NCBI RefSeq assembly: GCF_964355755.1
Contig: NC_092673.1
Span: 10,051,001 to 10,115,000 of the forward strand
Source: Antedon mediterranea
Taxonomy: Eukaryota; Echinodermata; Crinoidea; Comatulida; Antedonidae
Direction of reading: 5' to 3'
Length of the DNA: 64,000 nt
The notes below the pieces were generated by a model that was given only the letters and a program-made list of their open reading frames with translations, made no database searches and was not told where the DNA came from. Position 1 is the stretch's first letter. Every line of letters starts with the position of its first letter. Positions 27,482 through 38,612 of this stretch are shown here, piece by piece. A program made the position numbers and the translations under genes.

Positions 27482-29071
27482 CTAGATTTGAACTCGTCAC
27501 TTTGACGAGTTCGGGTTATCCGCGCAACCGCAACATGCACAAACTTAACCATATTATGAACCTCGACAATTATTATTTCATCCTATGACATGAAATAAAT
27601 ATGTTTACAGTGCTGAAATGTACCTATTTTGTAGCATACATCATATTACAGTATTTACAGAATACGCTGTATATGTTATATACAGTGTAGCATAGACGAT
27701 ATCACGAGACCCATCTTTGAAATCCAATTATTAACACGATGACGTCATCAAATCGACGTATAAAGATAACAATTTTAGAAGATAATTATCTAAATAATTA
27801 CATTAATACAAATTTTAAGAAATTTAAATCCGTAAAATATAGATGCGCGCTCTTTTAAATGTGATGAACTGTGACGCAAAATATGAAAATACAACTTTTT
27901 GTATTCAACTGGCCATATGATGACGTCACAACATCTAATTGGCAAAATATTAACATGAATCTGTATCTACAATCCAATAGCTTCCAGAAAACGTTTTAAT
28001 CATGATGATCACTTTTTATTCTGACGAGCTATAACAGATTGAAATTTACTGTAAAGATGAAAATAGGTGACCCACGTTATTTACATTTTTAGACATGATG
28101 ACGTCGTAAAAATTAAAATATTTTTAACTCATGCGAAAGATAGTTGATTGACCTAGACAGTATTAAAATATCTGAGGAAATGGAATACGTATAAGCGATA
28201 TGCCCTCTATTTAATGTAATGAGCAATCGCGAAACAGTCAAAAATCCAATATTTTACATTCGTGTGGCCATACGATGACGTCATAACATCCGAAGGGTAA
28301 ATATTCCGCATGAATTCATATCTACAACATATCTGCTTACATATTAAATTAAAAAAAATTGGGGGTAACGGTTGATCCTGAGGAGCTATAATAGATTCAA
28401 AGTAGGCATAATTTTGACAATATTTTGTCACTTTTGCAACTAAAACGCACGCAAATTGTCTAAATCAACGTGTTGGTATGACGTCATTTTAATTTGAAAT
28501 GATGTAAATCTTTTTTAAAATGACTAAGAAAGGCTGTAAAATCATAATTCAAGAAAAAAACACATGATTTTCATGCTCCGTGCGCACCTTACGCGTGATT
28601 TTTTTCGCGTGCGTGGGAATTTTTGACATGCTAAAAATGTCATGATCAGCGTAGAAAGTTGATTAGAAATTAATTTTGCGCATTTTTAAATTTTAAATGC
28701 GCGTGCGCGCGTAACTTCTTGTGAAACATGTCATTTTTAATCCATAGAAAGTTTGCCCTTGATATGACTTAAATTTTCACCAAGTGTCAATACAAAACGA
28801 CTTTTGGTTTATAATCTATGACCAATCATTGAAATTCATAAAATCGCGCGTAACTTACGCTGCGCAACTCTAACGTCATATAACGAAGTTTCTTGCACAT
28901 CTACAGCTACAGGTCAATCTTTTGACAAAGTTATACAATCTTATGTTGACAAGGATGAGAGATATGCGACGCACAAAAATCCGGGAAAGAAAGAAGAATA
29001 ACAAAGAAGATGAAAAAAAAGATATTTACAATCACAAGGGTTATCCGCAACTTAAAGTTGCGGATAACCAA
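27482..29071 (+). repeat. Diverged array monomer (subfamily 2)
   Basis: Its start hairpin differs (AACTCGTC...GACGAGTTCGGGTT), and most of its first 300 bases and last 700 bases differ clearly from the neighbouring monomers, though the order of landmarks is kept. Its tail hairpin GGTTATCCGCAACTT/AAGTTGCGGATAACC matches that of the partial monomer at 6051-6769, so the two belong to the same subfamily. Confidence 0.75.
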
Positions 29072-32000
29072 CTAGACATGTAACTCGTCACTTTGACGAG
29101 TTAGTTATCCGCACGACAAACGCCACGTGCACGTCATACGTTGGAATATTCCACACAGAAAAAGATTATGGCATTATGACCTGAACTGATGAATATGATA
29201 ATAGTTGTTAGTGCTGAATTCTGTCAATTTTGTGTCATATAGTATATAGTACAAACAGTATAATCTGTATATATATTATATACAGTGTAGAATAGGTGAA
29301 ATTACGGGACCCGCCATTTTTTTCAATTTTTAACATGGAGACGGTATCAAAATGAAACACTAAGGTAGCAATTTCGGAAGGAAGTTATCTCGGCAACAAC
29401 ATATTAATGTGTAGAAGAAATTAAAATACGTAAAATATTGATGCGCGCTCTTTTAAATGTAATGAATTATGACGCAAAAGATGAAAATACGACTTTTTTC
29501 ATTTAACTGGCCATATGATGACGTCACAACATCCGATTGGCAAAATTTTCACATGATTTCCTATGTGCAATCAAATAGCTTCTAGAAAACGTTTTAATCG
29601 TGAATATCAGATTTTATTCTTACGAGCTATAACAGATTAAAATTTACTGTAAAGATGAAATTAATGCCACACGTAATTTAAATTTTGAAATGGAAAACGG
29701 ATAAGTGGAGATGCGCTCTATTCAATGTGATGAGCTATGACGAAAGATACAAAAATCCTAAATTTTATATTCGCGTGGCCATACGATGACGTCACAATGT
29801 CCGGTTAGCCATGTTAATACCTGATCCGATATCTACAACTCATCTACTTCCAGAATATGCCATCCACAAAAAGTTGACCGTCTAGTTTAGAAATTACGAC
29901 TGTTTAAAAAAAGGCATAATTTTGACGAATTTTTGAACTTTTTCATCAAAAACGCGCCCAAATTGTCCAATTCGACGTGCTCGTATGACGTAACTTTAAG
30001 TCGAAATTGTTTAAAAGTTGGTAAAATTACTAGAAGAGGCTGGAAAAACATAAATCAGGCGAAAAAATAATGTTTTAAATGCTACGTGCGCACCGCACAC
30101 GTAAACATTTGCGCACGCGTGGGAATTTCTGACATGCTTAAAATGACATGAAACGCGTAGAAAGTTGATTAGAAATTAATTTTGCGCATTTTGAAATTTT
30201 AAATGCGCGTGCGCGCGTAACTTTGTGTAAAACACGCAATTTTTTTTCAACAGAAAGTTAGCGCATGATATAAATTAAACTTTTTCAAAGTTTCACTTTA
30301 AAATGTTATTTGGTTTTCGACATATGTTAAATACGAGAAAATCGTTAAATCGCACGTACGTCACGTTGCGCAATTGTAAACATCATGAAAAGCTTCGCTT
30401 GACGACGTTACATAAATGTCAAAATGTTAACATAGTTAAGAGAATGTTATGTTTGCAAGTTTTAGAGAAAAGCGTTACACAAAAATCATACAGAAAGAAA
30501 GAAGATGAACTAGACATGAAACTCGTCACTTTGACAAGTTAGTTATCCGCACGACAAATGCCACGAGCACGTCATACGTTGGAATATTGCACACAGAAAA
30601 AGATTATGGCATTATGACAAGAACTGAAGAATATGATTATGTTGTTATTGCTGAATTCTGTTATTTTGTGTCATATAGTATATACAATATAATCTGTATA
30701 CATATTACATACAGTGTAGAATAGGTGAAATTACGGGACCCCCCGTTTATTCCTATTTTTAACATGGCGACGGTATCAAAATGAAAAACTAAGACAGCAA
30801 TTTGGGAAGGAAATTATTTCAGTAACAACATATTAAAGTGCAGAAGAAATTTGAATACGTGAAATATTGATGCACGCTCTTTTAAATGTAATGAATTATG
30901 ACGCAAAAGATGAAAATACGACTTTTCTTATTTAACTGGCCATATGATGACGTCACAACATCCGAATGGCAACATTTTTAGATGATTTTGTATCTACAAT
31001 CCAATAGCTTCCAGAAAACGTTTTAATCGTGATTATCACATTTTATTCGTACGAGCTATAACAGATTAAAATTTACTGTAAAGATGAAATTAAAGGCACA
31101 CGTAATTTAAATTTTTAGGCATGATGACGTCATAAAAATTAAAATATTTTTAACTCATGCAAAGGATAGTTGATTGACCTAGACAATATCAAAATCGGCG
31201 TGAAAATGGAAAACGGATAAGTGGAGATGCGCTCTATTCAATGTGATGCGCTATGACAAAAGAGAAAAAATCCCTATATTTTATATTCGAGTGGCCATAC
31301 GATGACGTCTAAATGTCCGGTTAGCCATATTGATGCATGATACGATATCTACAACTCATCATCTTCCAGAAAACGTAATAAAAACAACTTTTACCGTTTA
31401 GTTTAGAAACTACAACTGTTTAAAAAAAGGTATAATTTTGACAAATTTTGATGAATTTTTGAACTTTTTCATAAAAAAACGCACATAAATTATCCAATTC
31501 TACGGGCTCGTATGACGTGATTTTAAGTCGAAATCGTTTAAAAGTTGGTAAAATTACTAGAAAAGGCTGGAAAAACCTAAATCACGCGAAAAAAATTGTT
31601 TTCAACGCTACGTGCGCACCACGCGCGTAAAAATATTCGCGCGCGTGGGAATTTTTTACATGCTCAAAATGACATGAAACGCGTAGAAAGTTGATTAGAA
31701 ATTGATTTTTAAATTTTAAACGCGCGTGCGCGCGTAACTTCGTGTGAAACATGCCATTTTTTTTTCACAGTCGGTTAGCGCAGAATATAAATTTAACTTT
31801 TGCTAAGTTTCAATTTAAATTGTTATATGGTTTTTGATTAATGTTAAATACGCTAAATTCGTTAAAACGCGCGTAAGTCATGTTGCGCAATTCTGACGTC
31901 ATTCAAAAATAAAAAAGCACAACTTCACGTGAATGCCCATATGTTGACAAAGTTATGAAATGTTAACTGTACACGTTTTTGAGATATGCTCTGCACAAAA

Positions 32001-32090
32001 ATGACAGAAAGAAAGAAGAATACATAAAAAAAAAAAAGATGATGAAACAGGACAGTTACAAGGAGTTATCCGCTCAATGCGGATAACTAA

Positions 32091-33703
32091 CTAGAACTTA
32101 AACTCGTCACTTGAGGACGAGTTTGGTTATCCGCCCGCAACAAAACGTATCTTGCGTATTAAAGTACTTCTCAGTTATGACTTTTCCTAAAAAATTAGCC
32201 TATTCAAAATTAACTGCCCTTTCAGTGTAATAACCAAATAAATCCTTTTAATTAATTGTTTTCCCATTATGGGATTCGAACCCGATACCTCTGATACCAA
32301 TGTCGGTTGCACTACACATCCAGCCATATGAGCACCTGCTGAAGAAAATCCGAAGAAAGAGTCCTCGTTCATTCGGTATGTTGTGAACCCCCCTCGATGC
32401 AAGTTGATTATTACATAATAAACTTAAATCATAATTTTTACTATGATGAAATCTTCACAAATTTTAAATAGTGACATATTATGAAAGTGCAAACTTTCAA
32501 GTTTTATATATTAACATGTAAAGAAAAAAGATAAACGTTATGTTTATTGTTTTACTCTTTGAATATGTTTATGTTTGTTTGATGATAATTATTTCAAAAA
32601 TTACATTTAATATGCAAATAATGTAGCCACCAAACACTTTTTAACATTCAAGACTATAATAAATCAGATCTATGATTCATACACTGCAAGAAATTAAAAT
32701 AAAAAATGGGGGTAACCTTGCATTCTGATGAACTGTTTCATTTTTAAAAGTAGACATATTTTGCAACATTTTCACAATTTGTTGACGTTTTTGTGCGCAA
32801 CCTGTCATGTTTAACGTGCTCGTAGAACGCCATTTCAAGTTGAAAAGTGAATAAAATAACGTAAAACTGTTAACCGAAGATTTAAAAACACAAATCGTGT
32901 AAAATAAATGGTCATACGTGTTCCCTGCGTAAAAATGTGCGCACCAGTGGCAATTTTTTAAACGCTTAAAATGACCTGAATCGTGCTCTAATTTAATCAG
33001 AAATTGATTTGAAGCATTTTAAAATTTCAAACGCCGTTTACGCGCGCACTTTCTAATGTTACAAATTGCGGTAGCGTTAAGAAAAGTTAACTATTGATGT
33101 GAAGCAAACGTGGCTGAAAATGACGTTAAAAAATATTCATTTGTTTCGAAGTTATAACCAATTTAAGATTTTCAGAAAATCACGCGTAACTTACGCTACG
33201 CGGCTCTGACATCGTCAAAAAGCTTGGCTGGACAACTTCAGTAAAATGTCTAAATGCTGAACAAGTTACAACATATTATGTTTACACGTTGAAGAGAAAC
33301 AGCGTGCACAAAATAAGAAGAGTAAAATATTTCAAACGCAATTTACGCGAAAACTTTCTAATCTCCAAAAATGTATTAAACATTCCAAAAGTTAGCCATT
33401 GATGTGAAGAAAACGTGGCTGAAAATTTCGTTAAAAAATATTTATCGGTTTCGAAGTTATGACCGATTTAAGATTTTCAGAAAATCGCGCGTGACTTAGG
33501 CTACGTGGATCTGACAGCGTCCAAAAGCTTGGCTGTACATCTTCAGTTAAATGTCTAAATGTTGACCAAGTTACAACATTTTATGTTAACACGTTGAAGA
33601 GAAAACGCGTGCACAACATCTGAGAAAGAAAGAAGAATAATAAAAAAAAAAAAAAGTAACACTACAATAACAAATGCTTATCCGCTTGAGGCGGATAACC
33701 AAA
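32091..33703 (+). repeat. Most diverged array monomer, with an internal duplication
   Basis: The start is 'ctagaacttaaactcgtcac' and the tail hairpin is TTATCCGC-ttgag-GCGGATAA. Internally 'acgtggctgaaaat' through 'gaaagaagaataat' occurs twice (about 33060-33310 and 33370-33640). The stretch 32700-32880 ('gggggtaaccttgcattc') recurs at 44447-44600 outside the array. About 32165-32690 is unlike other monomers and contains a tRNA-like segment. Confidence 0.75.
32262..32343 (-). mobile_element. tRNA-like (SINE-type) segment
   Basis: On the minus strand there is a clear Pol III B box, GGTTCGAATCC (32272-32282), and 33 bases upstream an A-box-like TGGCTGGATGTG (32315-32326). Spacing fits a tRNA-derived promoter, but the acceptor stem and anticodon arm do not fold cleanly, so a working tRNA gene is unlikely. 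I infer a tRNA-derived SINE head or an old tRNA pseudogene. Confidence 0.5.
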
Positions 33704-35218
33704 CTAGACATGAAACTCGTCACTTTGACGAGTTAGTTATCCGTTCGACAAACGCCACGTGCACGTCATACGTTAGAATATTGCACACAGAAAAATATTA
33801 AGGCATTATGACCTGAACTGAAGAATATGATATGTTGTTATTTCTGAATTCTGTTATTTTGTGTCATATAGTATACACAGTATAATCTGTATACATATCA
33901 CAAACAGTGTAAAATAGGTGAAATTACGGGACCCGTATTTTATTGTAATGTTTTACATCTTGACGGTTTCAAAATGAAATGCAAAAGTAGAAATTTCAGA
34001 ATGAAATTATCTCAGCAACAACATATTAACGTGTAGAAGAAATTTGAATACGTAAAATATAGATGCGCGCTCTTTTAAATGTGATGAACTATGACGCAAA
34101 AGATGAAAATACGACTTTTTTTATTCAACTGGCCATATGATGACGTCACAACGTCGGATTGGAAAAATGTTCACATGAATTCGTATCTACAATCCAATAG
34201 CTTCCAGGAAACATTTTAATCATGATTATCACTTTATTCTGACGAGCTATAACAGATTGAAATTTACTGTAAAGATGAAAATAATTGACCCACGTTATTT
34301 ACGTTTTTAGACATGATGACGTAATAAAAATTAAAATATTTTTAACTCATGCGAAAGATAGTTGATTGATCTAGACAATATCAAAATCGGGGTGAAAATG
34401 GAAAACGGATAAGTAGAGATGCGCTCTATTAAATGTGATGAGCTACGACGAAAGATACAAAAATCCTAAATTTTATATTCGCGTGGCCATACGATGACGT
34501 CACAATGTCCGGTTAGCCATATTAATACATGATCCGATATCTATAACTCATCAACTTCAAGAATGTCATCCACAAAAAATTGACCGTCCAGTTTAGAAAT
34601 TACGACTGTTTAAAAAAAGGCATAATTTTGACAAATTTTGACAATTTTTTTTACTTTTTCATCAAAAACTCGCGAAAATTATCCAATTCTACGTGCCCGT
34701 ATGACGTGATTTTAAGTCGAAATTGTTTAAAAGTTTGTAAAATTACTAGAAAAGGCTGGAAAAACATAAATCACGCGAATTTTTAAACGCGCGTGCGCGC
34801 GTAACTTCGTGTGAAACATGTCATTTTTTTTACACAGAAGGTTAGCGCATGATATAAATTAAACTTATGCTAAGTTTCATTTGAAATTGTTATATGGTTT
34901 TCGATCTATGTTAAATACGCGAAAAACGTAAAAACGCGCGTAAGTCACGTTGCGTAACTCTGACGTCATTCACAATAAGAGGGGCACAACTTCACGCGAA
35001 TGCCCATATGTTGACAAAGTTATGAAATGTTATGTTTACATGTTTTAGAGATACGCTCTGCACAAAAATGACAGAAAGAAAGAAGAATACAGAAAAAAAA
35101 GAAGATGAAACAGGACAGTTACAAGGAGTTATCCGCTGAATGCGGAAACTAAAAAAAAGATGATGATTTCGTACAATCACAAGAGGTTATCCTGCAACTT
35201 CGTTGCGGATAACCAATA

Positions 35219-35275
35219 AAGATTTTGTACAATAACAATAGGGGATCATTTTATTCTAAATGATCACCTAATTAG
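35219..35275 (+). repeat. Terminal hairpin cassette at the array's right edge
   Basis: The linker 'gtacaataacaatagggg' is followed by GATCATTT-tattct-AAATGATC (35244-35265). The same cassette ends the repeats at 1113-1535 and 44180-44446. It marks the boundary between the satellite and the single-copy DNA that holds the next exon. Confidence 0.75.
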
Positions 35276-35727
35276 TGTTTCCGCTTCGATTTATTTCCAC
35301 TTTTTTATTGTATATATCAAATAAAGAATACACCAAAAAACACCCCAAATAATATAGTTTGGTATTGATTCACACAAAACAATTTTTTGTTTAGCGTCTT
35401 TTGTTTTCGTAAAGTCTGAAAAGTAAAAAGTAAAGTCTAAAGTTCCATATCCAGTATTGCTTTTTTAGCTTACAGATATTTTGAAGTGAAGATATAGTGT
35501 ATAACAAAATCAATGGCCATAAAATAGTTCCAAATTTTATTCTTGATACAATTTGTTTTTACTTTGATAATTTGTCAAAGTACTTTTATCAGAGTGCGCT
35601 TTTATTCCTATACATGCAATATATAATATAACCACATATTAAGGCAGAAAGACAGTGCAGAGCACGGGTTACAACTAGTATACATTATTAATATTATCAT
35701 ACAAAACATGGTGTTCTTAATTTTCAG
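35276..35727 (+). other. Single-copy AT-rich DNA, inferred intron end
   Basis: No repeat or reading frame is recognised. It ends in 'ttcttaattttcag', a good 3' splice site for the following exon, so I read it as the last part of an intron. Confidence 0.5.
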
Positions 35728-35965
35728 AATAACTAAACAACACAGAGAGACACTTGCAAAGGCAGCCAAGGAGTTTTGTGACAAGACAAAGGTTGATTTG
35801 AGAAATAAAAGATCAAAGTATATTATGAAGCTTCGCAAACAGACTGCTTCAAAGGATATTTTATTTCAAATTGAGAAACAGATTTCCCAGATTTCGGAAC
35901 ATTTTAATAAAAAGGCAGATGTTATGCTAAAAGAAAAGACAAGAGAACTAATTGAAGGTATATAG
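35728..35965 (+). CDS. MRRF: Mitochondrial ribosome-recycling factor, last exon
   Basis: The exon follows the acceptor 'attttcag' and runs open to a TAG at 35963-35965, about 78 codons. The product reads TKQHRETLAKAAKEFCDKTK, then VDLRNKRSKYIMKLRK, then a long helix ending EKTRELIEGI. This matches the C-terminal half of ribosome-recycling factor: the RE-LVK-AK helix, the VAIRN-R motif, and the final helix of the three-helix bundle with its KE-E ending. The mitochondrial factor splits post-termination ribosomes together with EF-G2. The first codon is split by the intron (its last base lies in this exon), so upstream exons must exist. None is seen in the window, so the preceding intron may span the whole 29-kb array or the gene may begin left of position 1. 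A retained gene fragment is the alternative. Base composition is richer in G and C than the surroundings. Confidence 0.82.
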
Positions 35966-36073
35966 AGACTTTTAAAAGTACCCCTTATTTTTTTTTTAAG
36001 AAAGAAAAAAGGGTTGTTTTTCGTAGTGGGTACTAACACAAACAACGATTTAAACTTGATTTTAACTTGTTGA

Positions 36074-36079
36074 AATAAA
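36074..36079 (+). other. AATAAA poly(A) signal after the MRRF exon
   Basis: AATAAA lies 109 bases past the stop codon in 'gttgaaataaaatcatc', a suitable distance for a short 3' untranslated region. Confidence 0.45.
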
Positions 36080-37369
36080 ATCATCTGGTTTCTAATGATA
36101 ACGTTAAACTTACGACTTATCGGCTACCTTTCTAAATATACATTAGGTGTGATGTAATAATTGGCCTGACCACGCTTGGCTAATGCAACCGGTTTCCTTC
36201 GAGTCGTATATGTTGCCGAATGGTTTTTGTTGTTCCGTTTTCTGTTTGAATTCCCTGTATAATTGTGATTTTGTCTTGAGAAACAAAAGGTGTATCATAC
36301 ATTCACTCGTAAAGTTGATCAAAGAATGTAAATTAGGCCTACACAAACACAATAACAACATGGCGTCGATTACGGAACACACGTTTCTCTATCTGAGGGT
36401 CCAATAAAATGTTGTTTCCACCGTGAAATCAGTGTTTATAAACCTCCATAAACATTACAGGTCCTAAATAAAGTGTTATATATGACGCTAGATGGTATTG
36501 CAAAGATTTGAAGAAGTAAATAAAACGACTAAACTTAGACATACAGACTTCATAAATTCTGATTTCACCTCGATTGGTGTTAAATTAAAACTACTGTTTA
36601 TGCATACATAGGCTACGGTCACACTACAGCCTGAAGCCTGGCACGACTCCGATTGAGATTTCAAGCCAGATTTCAGTTTATTGGGCGTTACACCATTCAA
36701 ATTCTGTTGGGTTGTTCTCCGAACGAAAACGGAAATCAGTCGGCTAGCTAAATAAATTACGTGAGCCAATCTGTAGTACATATTTACAATTTTATTTAGA
36801 ACTAGAAGCAGTACCAGTCTTCGATGGCTGGGTATAACTTTATAAGCTCAGAGTTCAACCGAGAAAATGATCGAGAGAAGTTATCAATTTATATGGAATT
36901 TAAATTGAATTTTTTATTGATGACTGTCTTACAGTAACCAGCCCAATGAAATAAGTCAATATCAAATAATATACCGAGCTGCATTCGTGATTGAGAATTG
37001 TCATTTTATGCAAAGAGACCAATGTGAATGAAATGGTTAGGAACCATTTTTCTTTTTAAACTGTAGGTAAAATGTAAATGAAAACGATAAGAATGTAAAG
37101 ATACATAAATAGTAAGTTCTGCATAGTAATAATACAATTAGTTCTGTTTCATCATGTCGCCCTCTGAAAATAAAAAAAAGTTGTTGGCTTTTTACGCAGT
37201 CGTCATGTGTTTTTTATTTTATAGTACTTATTACATAGACCGTATTTATTTGATGCCCTGAATGTTGAGACACCAGGATAATAATCGATTACAATGTAAT
37301 AAAATCAGTAATAAATGGTAACTGGAAAATGTCTACATTATATATATTTTGCCGTGAGAAAAGTTTTAA
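36080..37369. other. Intergenic DNA, no gene supported
   Basis: Short open stretches (36183-36407, 36488-36781) show no domain or splice context. Near 36610-36650 'acggtcacactacagcctg' resembles the ends of some MITEs, but no partner terminus was found. Confidence 0.4.
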
Positions 37370-37377
37370 AATACATT

Positions 37378-37500
37378 ATTTCATTTCATTTCATTATTTA
37401 TTTGGTCTATTTAAGTATATACAAAACAAAAAAAAACTGAAATTGGGGAGACCAGGGTCAACCTAAGTCACTAGCTGAGCCGGTTGACCCAACCCCAAAG
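37378..37500 (-). mobile_element. Possible non-LTR retroelement 3' end
   Basis: On the minus strand this reads '..gaccaaataaataatg' followed by three ATGAA-type repeats, the kind of short-repeat tail seen at the 3' ends of LINEs and SINEs. It lies downstream of the minus-strand frames at 37618-38307 and might be their 3' end. I could not identify the family. Confidence 0.3.
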
Positions 37501-37617
37501 TCAGTTTACACATAAAAGACGTAAAGACAAAATACAGTTACAGCGAATCAAAATGAATATGAACTTTAAAACTATAAAAAAACTATAACTATAACTATAA
37601 AAGAAACAACATACTAT

Positions 37618-38310
37618 TCATACTTTTTTTATTACTGTAAAGTGCTGCAGGATATACAATGTTTGTTGTTTTGGCATAGTATATATAATGATTTCGATTA
37701 TCCAACTCTCGAAAAACCAACATACAATTGACCATGTGAAAAACATGGTGAGGTTAAATCCAGTCCTTCTATGGTGAGAGATTGTCTTCGAGATTTGTTG
37801 ATCGTCATACTGAAGCACAGGCGGACTGGAAATTGTGGATGCCGAAACTTGCTCAAACGGAAGATCTTTTGGTATAATTTGGATTTTCGGAATGTTTACT
37901 ACATTCCTGTTTACTACATTCTCGTTTATTTTCACTTTTAATTTCTTAGGCAATTAAGTTAGTTTTTAATAAATCTGAATCGTCGTAAATAAATAGAGCC
38001 AAAGCTGCTGCTCTGACTCTTTTAGCTTTCTTTCCAATTGAGATATTTTGTTCAACGTATCTGTACGTATCTTTGACAACAGCAGAACACGCATGGGTCG
38101 ACTGGCCTGGACCATTCGTAGTACGCTTTGCAGCGTTCTAATATTGAATTGTTGATTGTGTGGCGTTTGTGCGATCGATAATCTGTATAGCACCAAACAT
38201 ATCTTTGTGTTGATGTCGTCAGTCGTTACATCTAATTTGTGGGTTAAACTATTAATTGATTTGCTAATCGTAGAAGTCGTTGGGTTGGCGACATTATCTG
38301 GAGACATCCT
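37618..38310 (-). CDS. Unrecognised protein-coding exon(s), coiled-coil product
   Basis: On the minus strand a 3' splice site (catctttttag) is followed one base later by ATG (38307-38305), opening a 113-codon frame to a stop at 37966. The product starts [17 protein letters not shown], is rich in Leu, Ser and Thr, and ends in a charged helix ([15 protein letters not shown]) likely to form a coiled coil. Just after the stop a second open frame without an ATG (37950-37618) contains [17 protein letters not shown] and a hydrophobic stretch [12 protein letters not shown]. The two may be one coding region split by a frameshift, or an exon plus chance sequence. No family was recognised. Placement above a retroelement-like tail leaves open that this is a retroelement ORF and not a host gene. 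Confidence 0.4.
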
Positions 38311-38612
38311 AAAAAGATGAAAAACATCAAGATGAAATACCAATATTACTAAAGTGCTGTGTTAATAAAATTATATGGAAATGATGATTGATGACTACCT
38401 TACACTAATAATACAATGTAAATTGGAAATAAAACATAAGTTTACTGTGTATGAATACTTACAGTGAAAAAAAATGTAAAACCTCGTGTTTCGTCTATCC
38501 TAATCTCGGCGTAACAGGAGAGGCACACTAAGCGATGAAACGTGATATAGGATTAATATAACGACTACCTTATACACTAATAATATGCTGGTAATGATTG
38601 GGGTAAAGACAA

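Larger units (their letters stand above)
6051..35218 (+). repeat. 29-kb tandem array of ~1.55-kb monomers
   Basis: Using CTAGACATG plus the hairpin AACTCGTCACTTTGACGAGT as start marker, monomers begin near 6770, 10802, 12326, 13985, 17594, 19105, 20684, 22201, 24423, 25966, 27482, 29072, 30510, 32091 and 33704. After subtracting three later insertions, most spacings are 1.51-1.61 kb; the extremes are 1.44 and 1.66 kb. A partial, diverged monomer precedes 6770. Each monomer holds an internal ~345-bp duplication ('ggccatatgatgacgtcac' and 'ggccatacgatgacgtcac'), about four TGACGTCA palindromes, and a tail 'gacagaaagaaagaagaa'. Copies are very similar and share 60-80-codon open stretches, but these shift and break between copies, so I infer a non-coding satellite built from a transposon-like unit. 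Confidence 0.93.

Noticed and set aside
32262-32343. Functional tRNA gene
   Set aside because: A/B boxes are tRNA-like but the A box is poor and a cloverleaf with a paired acceptor stem could not be drawn.
6770-35218. Helitron-type interpretation of the array (hairpin followed by CTAG)
   Set aside because: A CTAG does follow many tail hairpins, but it is present also where the hairpin is missing and so may belong to the next monomer start; no TC 5' end, A-T target or Rep/helicase was seen. Kept only as a possibility.
36143-36781. Several 70-100-codon frames near 36143-36781
   Set aside because: Both strands open by chance in low-complexity composition; no motif or splice site supports any of them.
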